A model generated the notes under the pieces. It had not been told where the DNA came from. It did not search any database and saw nothing but the letters and a program-made list of their open reading frames with translations. From positions 62,001-126,000 of the forward strand of contig JAFDZC010000006.1 in NCBI GenBank assembly GCA_018267095.1: a stretch of DNA of 64,000 nt, in the 5' to 3' direction. The DNA is from Bacteroidota bacterium (lineage in GTDB: Bacteria > Bacteroidota > Bacteroidia > Flavobacteriales > Flavobacteriaceae). A program made the translations under genes and the position numbers. The stretch's first letter is position 1. The number at the start of each line of letters is the position of its first letter. Positions 8,145 through 18,900 of the stretch are shown here, piece after piece.

Positions 8145-11100
8145 TCAGTTTTTAGCACTTAATTTTTTAGCTGCGATAATTCCGTTTTTCATGTAGATTT
8201 TTGCTAAGTAAAATCCATCTGCATATAAAAAAGGCTCCGAGATATTTTTAGTATTTTCGGATGATTTAAAATCGACAACTAATTTTCCGGTCATATCAAA
8301 AACTTCAACTTTTGCAATGTTATCATTGGCGGAAATTTTTAATGTTTTATCATGTATAGAAGCAAAAATATTTTGAGTTACATTTGAATTGATGCTCAAA
8401 GCAGTATCGGTAAAACGCAGCACAAATCGATTGTCAAAGGTGCCGACTTCTGCGCTGAAAATATATGGGCTTTGCTTTAAATTATGGATGATCGCGAGTT
8501 GTTTGTCTTCAATAAAGATATCTTGATTTTCAAATAAACCGTCAAATTGATCCAAACGCAATGAGAACGTGTCTGCTACCGTAGTCTTCAAGCCCAAGGC
8601 AATTTGGTCTGTGTTTTCAAACGGCAAAGGTCTTCCTTGGATAACCAAGTTTTGTTCTGGAATTATTGAGTAAAAACAGCTGCTGCTGGCATCGATAAAG
8701 CGCACGCCGTCATAATCTCTATCCCAGCCGGTTGTAGCGCCGTTGACGTAACCCACCAAAATTTGACTGAACACGCCTGAGTTAGAAATCAGATTGATCC
8801 AAATACGATGCTTTTCGTCATTATCAGCGGTACGCAACTGTCTTTCGCCAGCCACTATAGAAGCGGTTCTATAAAACTGGGTGTTATTGGACGAACGCAT
8901 TGAATTTTTAAAAATAACCGAGTTTCCGGTTGGAGCAGTTCCAGTACTTCGCGTAAAAAAACCTTGCCCAACGCCGATATAACCATTTGGTGCTGAACCT
9001 CCGGTTGTAGCCGCAGAGCCTCTCGAGCCCACCGGTCCTAAACTATTCCAAGAGGCAAAATCACTTCCGTTGTAATTAATTACATAATCCCCATAGAACG
9101 GGTCAACATAGGCTGTGCTCGGTTCGGAATTATGAGTCCAAAAATAAATGGTTCCATCAATAATCGGGGTGTTTGCAGGATCTGTCAAAAAGACTTGTGC
9201 ATCAACCGCCGATGGATAAGGATTGCCTAACAAGTTGTATTTGTCGTTGTTATTTCCGACCAATGTTCCGTGATAAATTGGGCACGAAATATTTCCGTTG
9301 TTGGGTGTTCCGATAAAATTAGCCGTATAAGGAACTCTGCTGCTTGACGATGTTGAGAATGTCTGAGGCGCTCTGACGATGTAACCCTTAATCGGGTTCA
9401 TCACTGTAGCGGTGCTCTCTTGTTGCCAAGTACCAAATTGATTTGCTCCGGTTGTTGGTATCCAGCTGTAAAATTTATCGGGTTGTGTATTAGGTGATAG
9501 CATGCCCAAAGTGTAATTGGATGCCAAGGTTACTGGGCATCCCCAATAGGTGTAATCGTATCGATACATAGGTTGTGTTACCCGCTCAATATTTACGACG
9601 CCTGTATTGGCAACGTTGTTAGTCTGAATAAGACTAGCCCCGTTTTTAATTAAAAATTGCCCACCAGAAATAACATTGACTGTGTTGGTAACGGTGATGT
9701 AATTCGTTGAATTGACCGTTAGAATTCCTCCGTTTTGAATCGTCAAACTATAGGCAAATGCTTGATATGATGTGCCACTAATGATGGGAGGATTAGCCGA
9801 AGCCGGAACCACGACGCAATCTGATGAAGTGGGCACGCCATTCGGAGACCAATTCGATGCAACGTTCCAATTGCTACTTGCCGAACCGTTCCAAGTTTTT
9901 GAGCTGCCCACTGTTCCCGTACCTGTTAAATTTGATGCAACTGCGGTACACGAAGCATCGCTAAGGGAAGTCAAAGTGTAGTTGGTCGGAGATACCGGAT
10001 TCACAGTAAAAGTATAGGGGTTGGTGGTATTACCCGTTACAGTCACAGGTGTTGTTCCATCGGTATAAGTGAAATTCCAAGGAGACGTTCCAGTTAAATT
10101 GATGGTCATCAAAGTGCCGCCGGAGCATGTAGTTCCTGAACCTGAAATCGTAGCGGTAGGACCGGTTATGACAAAGTTTGCTGCCGAGCGAACGTTAGGA
10201 TTGTTCGGGCAAGCGGCATAAAAAGTATAGGTTCCGGGCGTACTTGTGTTGGTTAGGCCTGAACCAGCAACACCAACCGGATTAAAAGGAGTTCCGGTTC
10301 CGATAGGGACGCCGCCTGAAGCAGCAGTATACCATTCGACAGAACCACCAACTACTCCTGAAATAGTTCCCGGACCGGTTACATTCCACTGAAAAGTATT
10401 GGTCACCAATACACTTGAGGCTGCATATAAAGTTGAAATAAGTGTATAAGTAATACCGGCGGTTAAAGTAGCTGTCATTTGTGGTTCAAAAGTGGTAGGC
10501 CCACTATCATCGTCACCAACTATCCAGGTTCCACTTCCACAAACACCGGGGTTAAACGGATTGATAACGATATAACCCATAGCATCATAGGCAGTAGTAG
10601 CCGCCATAGTAAAGGTGTAAGAGCCGGTTGTACTTACCTGAAAGTCCATAGAGGCATAGTTGGCTGTTAGGTTGCTTGGGTCAAAGGCGCAAGTTGTTGA
10701 ATTGGCTAAGAAAATGAGCGGGCGCACTGCTCTTGGATCAGTGGTAGCATCCCATCCACCGTTGATGGTATTACCCAAATTCATTAAGCCGGTACAGGTT
10801 CCGGTTGCCGAAATAGTTGCTGTTCCTCCTTGGCAAACCGACGAACTTGTGGTAACCGGTGGTGATGCAAGTGTTGAAAATGTTAAAGGACCCACCCAAA
10901 CACCTTGGTTGGCACCGCAATTTGATCTAACCCAGACATAATAATTCATTCCTGAGGTTAGCGCGGTTAAATTGGCAGTAGTAACTCCGGCAGCAGTAGT
11001 TCCGCTTGGGATAGTACTGTAGGTTGGATCCAATGCTGATGTGGCATAGTAATATTGATAACCGCTGGCTGGTACCGGACTGGCTGCGGTCCAGTTGATG

Positions 11101-14100
11101 GTAGCGTTTGTAAAGCTAATTCCCGAAGCAGATAAATTTGATGGGTTTCCGCTACAAGAAAGCGCCAAAACGGTAAATGTATAATCTTCGGTTTCACCGT
11201 CGCTAATCGAACCACAAACTTGTGGATTGGTGTCGTAATAATTGGCCCTGATTCTCATGCGATGATTACCTACGGCCGCTGAACCCGGAACCGAAAAACT
11301 ACCTGAATTTGCAGCAAAATAGGCTCCGGAACCGTAAACTTTTTCTCCTAAATCATCAAAATCTAAATCGTTGTTCCAATCAACCCAGATGTTGAACCCA
11401 AAGGTGCCGCCGGAATAAGACGATGAAAAATTAACTGTTCCATAGGGTTGTTGGCTCACGCTCATAGCCGTAAAATTGCCATAACCCGAAGCAGAAAAGC
11501 CGGATGAATTGTTGGTTATGTTGGCAGCTCCTCCGGTAGTAGAAAAACTGCTGATGTAATTAGTTGAGTTGGTACTGGTCGAAGCGCAATAGCCATTATA
11601 AAAAGTACCCGGGCTTGACCAAGAGCTATAATTTCCGCCCCCACAATCACTTCTTACGAACACATAATAAGTGGTATTGCTGACCAAGCCGGTTATATTG
11701 GCTGATAAACCTGCACTGGCTGTTCCGGAACCTCCGGGTGTTGCGCTGCTGGTTGAAACCACGTACTGATATCCGTTAGATGGTGCTATAATAGGAGCAC
11801 TCCAATTAATTGTTGCCGTTGTTCCTGTAAGATTCGTGGTTGTATTGACCGTTGGTGTCAAACAACTTGGACTCAAGGTTACACTGACATCATCCACAAA
11901 TAAATACCAAATGTTGGCTGCAGATATGCCGTGAAATCCGAGATAATAAACACCGGAACTCGGAACAATAAAGTCGATTACTTTTTGAGTGTAAGCCACA
12001 TTGCCTGGAACAACAGTTGGAGAAAGAATAGTTTGTGTCATGGCAGTAGACGAAGGAGAATTGCCACATTTCACCTCAATGTTTTCATTACTTCCTGAAT
12101 ACACATAACCTCTGGTGTAAAATGTAAGTCTGTATGCAGTTCCGGCGGTCATATTCAAACCTTGAATATAGAACCAATCATCCATCACATTACTCGAATT
12201 ATACTGAATTCCCATCTGATTAGCACCTGAAAACGGTGCTACAGCTGTTGCATTCCCCAAAGAAGTGGTATTACAAGTTTTCCAGAATTGTGCGTCGCTA
12301 TTATTGTTTTGTACGCTCACACAAGTAGGTAGGCTCGGCTGGGTAACACTGTCAAAATTCTGAAAATACGGAACATTGGTAGCGGTACAAGTTGTACTGA
12401 TGTTGCCGGTTACATATGCACTTGAACATCCGTTACTGGCGAGGATTCGGTAATAATAAAGGGTGCTTGAGTTTAATCCGGTAACATTGTAAAATGAAGT
12501 TGGGGCTGCAATTGAAAATGGCGAGCCCGCGATATTGGCTGTATAACCCGCATCGGTCGTAATCTGTAAAGTATAAGTTACGCTGTTGGAATTGCCGCCT
12601 ACCGATGAGCCCCAGTTAACCGTAAATGTAGAAGTGCTTATATTGGTTATGTTTACCGAACTCGGAACGGCCGCGCAAGTCACAATATTACCGCTCAAAA
12701 CAGTTGGGCTGTATATTGGCCCACCGGAACATGAAGTATTGTTATAGGCGTAAATGTAATAATAGTATCTAGTGTTTCCGGTGAGTCCAGTAGTTGAAAT
12801 TGCCGTAGAAGTACCAGTCTGAACAAATGTCAATGCAGGCCCGAGAGTACCTACGTTTACGGCGCTGTAGGTTGTTCCGTTAACGGGTTGTGAAGGAGGC
12901 GTGCTGCTGTTTGATTGAATAATTAGATAACCATTGGCAGAACCGGAGAAATTTGCCGAAATTGCAGTAGCTGACGGTGTTCCGAAAACCAAACCTGTTG
13001 CCGGACTCGGAGTAGTACAAGCCGGAGTAGTAGCCACGCACAATGAAAATGTTCCTTGACCTGAGCCGCTTCCATAGCTGTATACACGTACAAAGTATTC
13101 AGTTCCGGGGGTAAGTCCCGAAAAGGAACTCGTTTCAACCGAGGTGCCTGAGGTGCTATCAATACAACCCAAGCTGGTAAGAGTTCCTGCACAAGTACCC
13201 GAGAAGACTTGAAAAACTACGTCGGTTAAACCAATAGGAGTAGCCGTCAATACGTGGGTAGTGGCCGTAGCGGTAAATTTATACCAAACATCGTCATCGG
13301 CAGTTCCTGCGCAAGCCGCTTGTGTTTGAGTAGCGCCCACGGTAGTGCCTGTGGATGACGTTGTACAGGTCAAGGTTGGGTTGACCGTTAAAGGGTATGC
13401 TGTATTGCAGTTGTCATTAAAAGCCGGAAGCGTTGTTCCTGATCCGGTCAACGGACCTAAAGTATTATAGGCCGGTCCACCCAAGCACGAAGTGTTGTTG
13501 TACGCGTATATAAAATAATAGTAGGTAGTGTTAGAGTTTAATCCGCTATCAGCAATTGAAATGGCATTTCCTGTTTGAACAAAAGTAAGCCCAGCCCCCA
13601 AAGTATTGATATTTCCGGCATTATAGATTGTTCCATTTACTGGTTGACTTGGCGGAGTACTGTTCAACGATCGAACAACTAGATAACCACTGGCTGTTCC
13701 CGAGTATGTTGCCGCAATAGAGTTTATTGTCACCGTGCCCAGTAAGAAAGAACTTGCTTGATTGGTTGGCGCTACACATGCAGGAAGCAAAGTAGAAATA
13801 TTTCCGGTCACATAGGTGCTTGAACATCCGTTACTAGCGAGAATTCTATAATAATAAAGTGTGCTGCTGTTTAAACCTGTAACGTTTAAAGTAGTGGTTG
13901 GCGCTGTAACCGTAAAGGGCGATCCGCTGACATTGGTGACATAACCTGAATCAGTAGTTACCTGCACAGTATAGGTAATCGTTGCCGCCGAACCACCGGT
14001 GGGGGCAGTCCAGTTCAAAGTAAAACCTGTTGATGTAGCCCCAGAGGCTGATACAGAATTTGGTACCGCAGGGCAAGTATTGGCTGAATTTGTTAATGCT

Positions 14101-15719
14101 CCAGACAAATAATAACTAGGCCCACCAGAACAACTCGTATTATTATAAGCATATACGTAATAGTAATACTGAGTGTTTCCAATCAATGAACTACTGGTAA
14201 ATGAAGTTGTAGCACCGCTTTGTATAAAGGTCAATCCGGCTCCCAACGTAGCAATATTTCCACTATTGTATATAGTTCCGTTGATTGGTTGACTCGGAGG
14301 CGTTGCGCTATTGGATTGAATGACCAAGTATCCGCTGGCTGAGCCTGAGAATGATCCAGAAATAGAACTACTGGTGATGGTGCCTAAAACCAGTGACGAT
14401 GCTTGGCTCAAAGGAGCAATACAAGAAGGCAACAAAGTAGTGAATGTTCCTGAAGATGTCCATCCGCTGAAATTCCCAGAACCGCAATCGCTTCTGACAA
14501 AAACATAATATGTTGTATTTGGCAATAAACCAGTCACATTAGCAAAAGTTCCAGCCACAAAAGTTCCCGCGCCTGACGGTGTTAAATTTGCGGTTGAAAC
14601 CACATATTCATAACCATTGGTTGGTGCCGGACTCGGAGCAGTCCAATTGATCGTGGCGGTAGTTTGCCCAATTGCTGTGGTTGCCGTAAGCAATGGTTTT
14701 TGGCAGGAAGAAGCTGAAACACAACTCACACTGGCAATCCAACCCGGAAAGTTATTGACGCTGCTCGATCTCCATCGAATCGTGATGGCGCCGCTGGCAT
14801 CGGTCGAGGTAATGGTGCCAGGGCTTGTGGTTCCGTAAAAAGCGCCTGCCGGACAGTTGGTTGCATTGGTTCCAGCTGGTAAACCTGATGATATTTGTGG
14901 TGAAGCAGTATTCGGTCCGTTGTAAATGACCATGCCATCTTCACCGGATTCGGTGCTGAAACTATTAAAAACCAATTCAACTTTACTGGTTCCAACTGAT
15001 GGGGTAAAGGTGATGGTATAATCTTTACTGATGTTGTAAATGTCATTAGCTCCACCTTGATCCATAAAATTATACGTGGTCCCACATTGAACCGTATGGG
15101 TGCAATTACTCAAGGCCGGAATAATCGTGTTTTCGGTCGTATTGGTTGAAGTCCAAGCGATGTCGTCTACCCATCGGATATCTGTTCCGCTAAGCCTTTC
15201 GTCAATAATTTGTACATAAACATTGGTGAGGCCTAAAGCACCTAAATCAATCGACATTTGAGCCCATGAAGCTCCGGGTGTTGCTGAACCTCTCGAAGTC
15301 CATGTTATCAAATCCGGAGAAGTTCTCACCGTAAATTTAGGCGTTCCGGTTGGGAAACCACTCCTGCGGTGATAAAATGAAAAAATACCCGGCGTACTGA
15401 TTTTTGGTGTAATGATGTAATCGCCTACCGCATCAAATTGCAAAACATTAATTCCGGAATTTCCATATACCGACGGCGGAACAGTTGAAGTATAAACCAT
15501 GGAATTGTCGGTCCAAGTGCCCGCTGAAGTTGGAATGCTTGAACCAAAAGCCTCGTAATTTTGATAAGCTACACATTGAGCCGAAACTTTGCTAATACAG
15601 GTCAGAAAAAATGAAATAACCAATAAAGATCTGACTAATGAATAACTTTTCAAGAGCAGACTTTCTGTATGAACGAAATGCTTATAAAAACAACTTCTAT
15701 GTTGCTTATGTGATATCAT
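8145..15719 (-). CDS. Giant secreted multidomain adhesin-like protein (CUB, FN3, PPC, GEVED) with T9SS sorting domain (2524 aa)
   Basis: Probable surface or matrix protein with binding rather than enzymatic modules. Order: signal peptide with an unusually long basic n-region (hydrophobic core about 30-45, ending KVSAQ); an N-terminal beta-sandwich (about 50-190); a CUB-like domain (about 195-335); an FN3 domain; two 215-residue modules from Cys433 and Cys648, the second cut after its first half and followed by a PPC-like domain (DDDVWYKFTATATTH); a third module from about Cys901; a cleaved-adhesin/MAM-like domain (VPYFQNFDS); FN3; a GEVED domain (FNIWVDWNNDLDFDD); FN3; a block containing NGGWDATTDPRA and GTWIVGDDDSGPTT; and the shared C-terminal block from about 2030, with a T9SS signal (VFDMTGKLVVDF ... 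GFYLAKIYMKNG). Regular cysteines suggest extracellular disulfides. The start is the only in-frame ATG near the signal peptide. Confidence 0.88.
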   Translation of the reverse strand: MISHKQHRSCFYKHFVHTESLLLKSYSLVRSLLVISFFLTCISKVSAQCVAYQNYEAFGSSIPTSAGTWTDNSMVYTSTVPPSVYGNSGINVLQFDAVGDYIITPKISTPGIFSFYHRRSGFPTGTPKFTVRTSPDLITWTSRGSATPGASWAQMSIDLGALGLTNVYVQIIDERLSGTDIRWVDDIAWTSTNTTENTIIPALSNCTHTVQCGTTYNFMDQGGANDIYNISKDYTITFTPSVGTSKVELVFNSFSTESGEDGMVIYNGPNTASPQISSGLPAGTNATNCPAGAFYGTTSPGTITSTDASGAITIRWRSSSVNNFPGWIASVSCVSASSCQKPLLTATTAIGQTTATINWTAPSPAPTNGYEYVVSTANLTPSGAGTFVAGTFANVTGLLPNTTYYVFVRSDCGSGNFSGWTSSGTFTTLLPSCIAPLSQASSLVLGTITSSSISGSFSGSASGYLVIQSNSATPPSQPINGTIYNSGNIATLGAGLTFIQSGATTSFTSSSLIGNTQYYYYVYAYNNTSCSGGPSYYLSGALTNSANTCPAVPNSVSASGATSTGFTLNWTAPTGGSAATITYTVQVTTDSGYVTNVSGSPFTVTAPTTTLNVTGLNSSTLYYYRILASNGCSSTYVTGNISTLLPACVAPTNQASSFLLGTVTINSIAATYSGTASGYLVVRSLNSTPPSQPVNGTIYNAGNINTLGAGLTFVQTGNAISIADSGLNSNTTYYYFIYAYNNTSCLGGPAYNTLGPLTGSGTTLPAFNDNCNTAYPLTVNPTLTCTTSSTGTTVGATQTQAACAGTADDDVWYKFTATATTHVLTATPIGLTDVVFQVFSGTCAGTLTSLGCIDSTSGTSVETSSFSGLTPGTEYFVRVYSYGSGSGQGTFSLCVATTPACTTPSPATGLVFGTPSATAISANFSGSANGYLIIQSNSSTPPSQPVNGTTYSAVNVGTLGPALTFVQTGTSTAISTTGLTGNTRYYYYIYAYNNTSCSGGPIYSPTVLSGNIVTCAAVPSSVNITNISTSTFTVNWGSSVGGNSNSVTYTLQITTDAGYTANIAGSPFSIAAPTSFYNVTGLNSSTLYYYRILASNGCSSAYVTGNISTTCTATNVPYFQNFDSVTQPSLPTCVSVQNNNSDAQFWKTCNTTSLGNATAVAPFSGANQMGIQYNSSNVMDDWFYIQGLNMTAGTAYRLTFYTRGYVYSGSNENIEVKCGNSPSSTAMTQTILSPTVVPGNVAYTQKVIDFIVPSSGVYYLGFHGISAANIWYLFVDDVSVTLSPSCLTPTVNTTTNLTGTTATINWSAPIIAPSNGYQYVVSTSSATPGGSGTASAGLSANITGLVSNTTYYVFVRSDCGGGNYSSWSSPGTFYNGYCASTSTNSTNYISSFSTTGGAANITNNSSGFSASGYGNFTAMSVSQQPYGTVNFSSSYSGGTFGFNIWVDWNNDLDFDDLGEKVYGSGAYFAANSGSFSVPGSAAVGNHRMRIRANYYDTNPQVCGSISDGETEDYTFTVLALSCSGNPSNLSASGISFTNATINWTAASPVPASGYQYYYATSALDPTYSTIPSGTTAAGVTTANLTALTSGMNYYVWVRSNCGANQGVWVGPLTFSTLASPPVTTSSSVCQGGTATISATGTCTGLMNLGNTINGGWDATTDPRAVRPLIFLANSTTCAFDPSNLTANYASMDFQVSTTGSYTFTMAATTAYDAMGYIVINPFNPGVCGSGTWIVGDDDSGPTTFEPQMTATLTAGITYTLISTLYAASSVLVTNTFQWNVTGPGTISGVVGGSVEWYTAASGGVPIGTGTPFNPVGVAGSGLTNTSTPGTYTFYAACPNNPNVRSAANFVITGPTATISGSGTTCSGGTLMTINLTGTSPWNFTYTDGTTPVTVTGNTTNPYTFTVNPVSPTNYTLTSLSDASCTAVASNLTGTGTVGSSKTWNGSASSNWNVASNWSPNGVPTSSDCVVVPASANPPIISGTSYQAFAYSLTIQNGGILTVNSTNYITVTNTVNVISGGQFLIKNGASLIQTNNVANTGVVNIERVTQPMYRYDYTYWGCPVTLASNYTLGMLSPNTQPDKFYSWIPTTGANQFGTWQQESTATVMNPIKGYIVRAPQTFSTSSSSRVPYTANFIGTPNNGNISCPIYHGTLVGNNNDKYNLLGNPYPSAVDAQVFLTDPANTPIIDGTIYFWTHNSEPSTAYVDPFYGDYVINYNGSDFASWNSLGPVGSRGSAATTGGSAPNGYIGVGQGFFTRSTGTAPTGNSVIFKNSMRSSNNTQFYRTASIVAGERQLRTADNDEKHRIWINLISNSGVFSQILVGYVNGATTGWDRDYDGVRFIDASSSCFYSIIPEQNLVIQGRPLPFENTDQIALGLKTTVADTFSLRLDQFDGLFENQDIFIEDKQLAIIHNLKQSPYIFSAEVGTFDNRFVLRFTDTALSINSNVTQNIFASIHDKTLKISANDNIAKVEVFDMTGKLVVDFKSSENTKNISEPFLYADGFYLAKIYMKNGIIAAKKLSAKN
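12387..14423 (-). repeat. Coding repeat: three copies of the 215-residue module in the second giant protein
   Basis: The cysteine codons opening successive modules lie at 14421, 13776 and 13017, and the third module ends before the Cys codon at 12387. The first spacing is exactly 645 bp. The second copy keeps only its first half and is followed by a PPC-like domain. Each complete copy has a GYLV(I/V)xS half with xYNNTSCSGGP and an FN3 half with YYYRILASNGC. These are in-frame protein repeats, not mobile DNA. Confidence 0.85.
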
Positions 15720-15873
15720 GTTTGAGTTAAATTGAAAAAAGGGTTGGTAAATTTATACTCTTTTTTCTATTTAACAGATAGAAGCTTTGTAAAAAATAAA
15801 AATTGTTGAAAACTATTTGAATTTTAGCGGTAAAATTTGAATATAGTACAAAATGATTTTTTTAGTAACAGTT

Positions 15874-15899
15874 ATAAAAAAAGCCCCTTTTCGGGGCCT
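15874..15899 (-). terminator. Intrinsic terminator of the third giant gene
   Basis: GCCCC (15883-15887) pairs with GGGGC (15893-15897) around a TTTTC loop. On the minus strand the stem is followed by a run of seven T (15876-15882). It sits just past the TAA of the gene ending at 15903. Confidence 0.85.
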
Positions 15900-15902
15900 T
15901 GA

Positions 15903-18900
15903 TTATGGTTTAGTAATGACTTTTTGCGTTCTCAGGCTTCCGTCACTCAAGTGTACTTTCAACAAATAAATACCGTCGGCACTTGTAAATGGTTGTACGT
16001 ATTTACTTAATGGTTGGTTGAGTTTTTGACTTGAAATCAATTTTCCGGTCAAATCAAAAACTTCAATTTTGGTCATGGTTTGCAGAGATTCAACCGAGAG
16101 TACATTGCTGTGTATTTGTGCAAAGACATGATTTTCAACCATAGGCTGGTTCGTACTCAATAAACTATTGTTATATCTGAGCACTAATCGATCGTTGAAA
16201 GTTCCAATGCCCGAAGTAAACAAGTATGGACTTTGTTTGAGGTTGTGAATGATGCCCAATAATTTATCTTCAATAAAAATATCTTGTGTGTCAAATAAAC
16301 CGTCAAATTGGTCTAAGCGCAATGAAAAAGTATCAGCTACAGTAGTTTTGAATCCCAACGGAACTTGATCGGCAACTTCAAACGGAAGTGGTCGTCCTTG
16401 TATAACCAAATTCTGCTCAGGAATCACCGAATAAAAAGTGCTGCTCACACCATCAGTCAATCGAACACCGTCATAGGTTCGGTCCCAACCGGTAGTAGCT
16501 CCGTCAATATAACCGACCAAAATTTGGTTAAATATTCCGCTGCCCGAAATTAGATTCAACCAAATGCGGTGTTTTTCTATATCGTTTGTTGCCCGATGGG
16601 CATTGCTCAGGATTGAAGCATTTCTGTAAAACTGACCATTGCTCGATGATCGCATGCTGTTTTTAAACACTACAGGATTTCCACTCGGTGCAGTTCCGGA
16701 ACTTCTGGTGAAGAAACCTTGGCCCGAAGCAATATATCCATTAGGAACCATACCACCGGATACCGCGGCTGAACCTCTCGAACCCACAGCACCTAAACTA
16801 TTCCAAGATGCATAATCACTGGCGTTGTAGTTAATCACATAATCACCGTAAAAAGGATCAACATACGAAGCAGAAGGAGCCGAATTGTGCGTCCAGAAAT
16901 AAATCGTTCCATCGATAACTGCGGCATTGGCCGGATCGGTCAAAAAGGCTTGGGCATCAACCGCTGACGGATATGGATTTCCGAGTAAATTGTACTTATC
17001 ATTGTTGTTTCCGACTAAGGTTCCGTGGAAAATTGGACAAGCGATATCACCGTTGTTTGGTGTTCCGATAAAGTTGGCCGTGTACGGAATTTTGACACCC
17101 ACCGAAGTCGAGAAGGTTTGCGGAGCGCGCACTATATAGCCTTTAGTTGGATTCATTACAGTTGCAACGCTTTCTTGCTGCCAAGTACCAAATTGATTGG
17201 CACCGGTAGTCGGAATCCAACTGTAAAATTTGTCCGGTTGGGTATTCGGAGACAACATACCCAACGTAAAGTTTGAAGCCAGCGTTACCGGACTGCCCCA
17301 GTAGGTGTAATCATAACGATACATGGGTTGGGTAATGCGTTCCACTTCAATATTTCCAATATTTGTGACATTGTTTACCTGAATCAAACTCGCACTATCT
17401 TTGATGTAAAATTGCCCATTTGCATCAACATTTACAACATCGGTAACTGTTAAGTCGTTTGAGCTATCAATCGACAAAATCCCTCCGCTTAAAATAGTTA
17501 AGTTGTATGCAAAAGCATGATAACCACTTCCGGTAATTACCGGGGAATTGCCTGCTGAAGGAATCACCACACAATCAATAGCTGTCGGGACGGAACCTGA
17601 AGACCAATTGGCACTATTATCCCAGTCGTTATCAATAGTTCCGTTCCATTGAATAGCTCCATTAATGTGTGCGGAGCCCGATAAATTTCCGGCCAAAGCA
17701 GAACAATGAGCATCACTTGCTGATACCAAACTATAGGTGGTTGCAACTGAAGGTGAAGCACTAAATACATATGGACTACTCATAATTCCACTGACGGTTA
17801 CCGGAGTAGTTCCGTCCGTGTAAGTTACGGTCCATGGAGCTGTACCTGTAAGCGCAATTGAAATATTAGTGGCTCCTTGACATAAGTTGCCGGTCCCCGA
17901 AATATGGGCAGTTGGGCCATTGATAACAAAATTAACGGCAGTTCTTACCGAAGGATTGTTCGGACAAGCCGCATAAAAAGTATAAGTACCGGGTGTGTTA
18001 GTATCGGTTAATCCAGATCCCGACACTCCTACTGGGTTGAATGGACTTCCTGTTCCGATTGGGGTTCCACCTACTGCGGTTGTATACCACTCAATTGAGC
18101 CCGAAGCTACGCCTGAGATATATCCTCCCGGTGGAGCAGTTACGTTCCATTGGAAAGTATTGGTGACTAATAAACTTGAAGCTCCATATAAGGTTGATAT
18201 CAATGTGTACGTAACTCCAGCGGTCAGTGTTGCTGTCATTTGCGGTTCATAGGTTGTTGGTCCGCTGTCGTCATCTCCAACGATCCAAGTTCCGCTACTA
18301 CAATTCCCCGGATTAAAAGGATTGATTACAATATACCCCATGGCGTCATAGGCAGTAGTTGGTGCCATCGTAAAAGTATAACTACCGGTAACACTTACCT
18401 GAAAATCCATAGCGGCATAATTGGCCGTGTTGTTGCCAGGATCAAAAGCACAGGTTGTTGCGTTGGCCATAAAAATAACCGGACGAATTGCTCTCGGATC
18501 GGTTGTTGCATCCCAACCTCCGTTAACCGTAGTTCCCATGTTGACTAGATTAGTACATGAGGCCGTCGCCGATATAGTACCGCTTCCGCCCTGACAAAAG
18601 GTAGTTCCTGTAGTCACTGGCGGAGCGTTGAGCGTTGTAAAGTTGATGGGGCCAATCCAAAGACCTTTGGTTCCGCCACAATTAGAACGAATCCAAACAT
18701 TGTAATATGAACCACTGCTCAAACCAGATAAATTGGCAGTCGTTATTCCGGCACCTACGGAACCTGAAGGAGTAGTTGCCAAATTCGGACTGGCTCCTGA
18801 AACCGAATAATAATATTCATAACCACTAACAGGAGCAGGGCTGGCTGCTGTCCAGTTCAAAGTTGCTGTAGTAAAACTGATGCTATTGGCTGATAAATTA

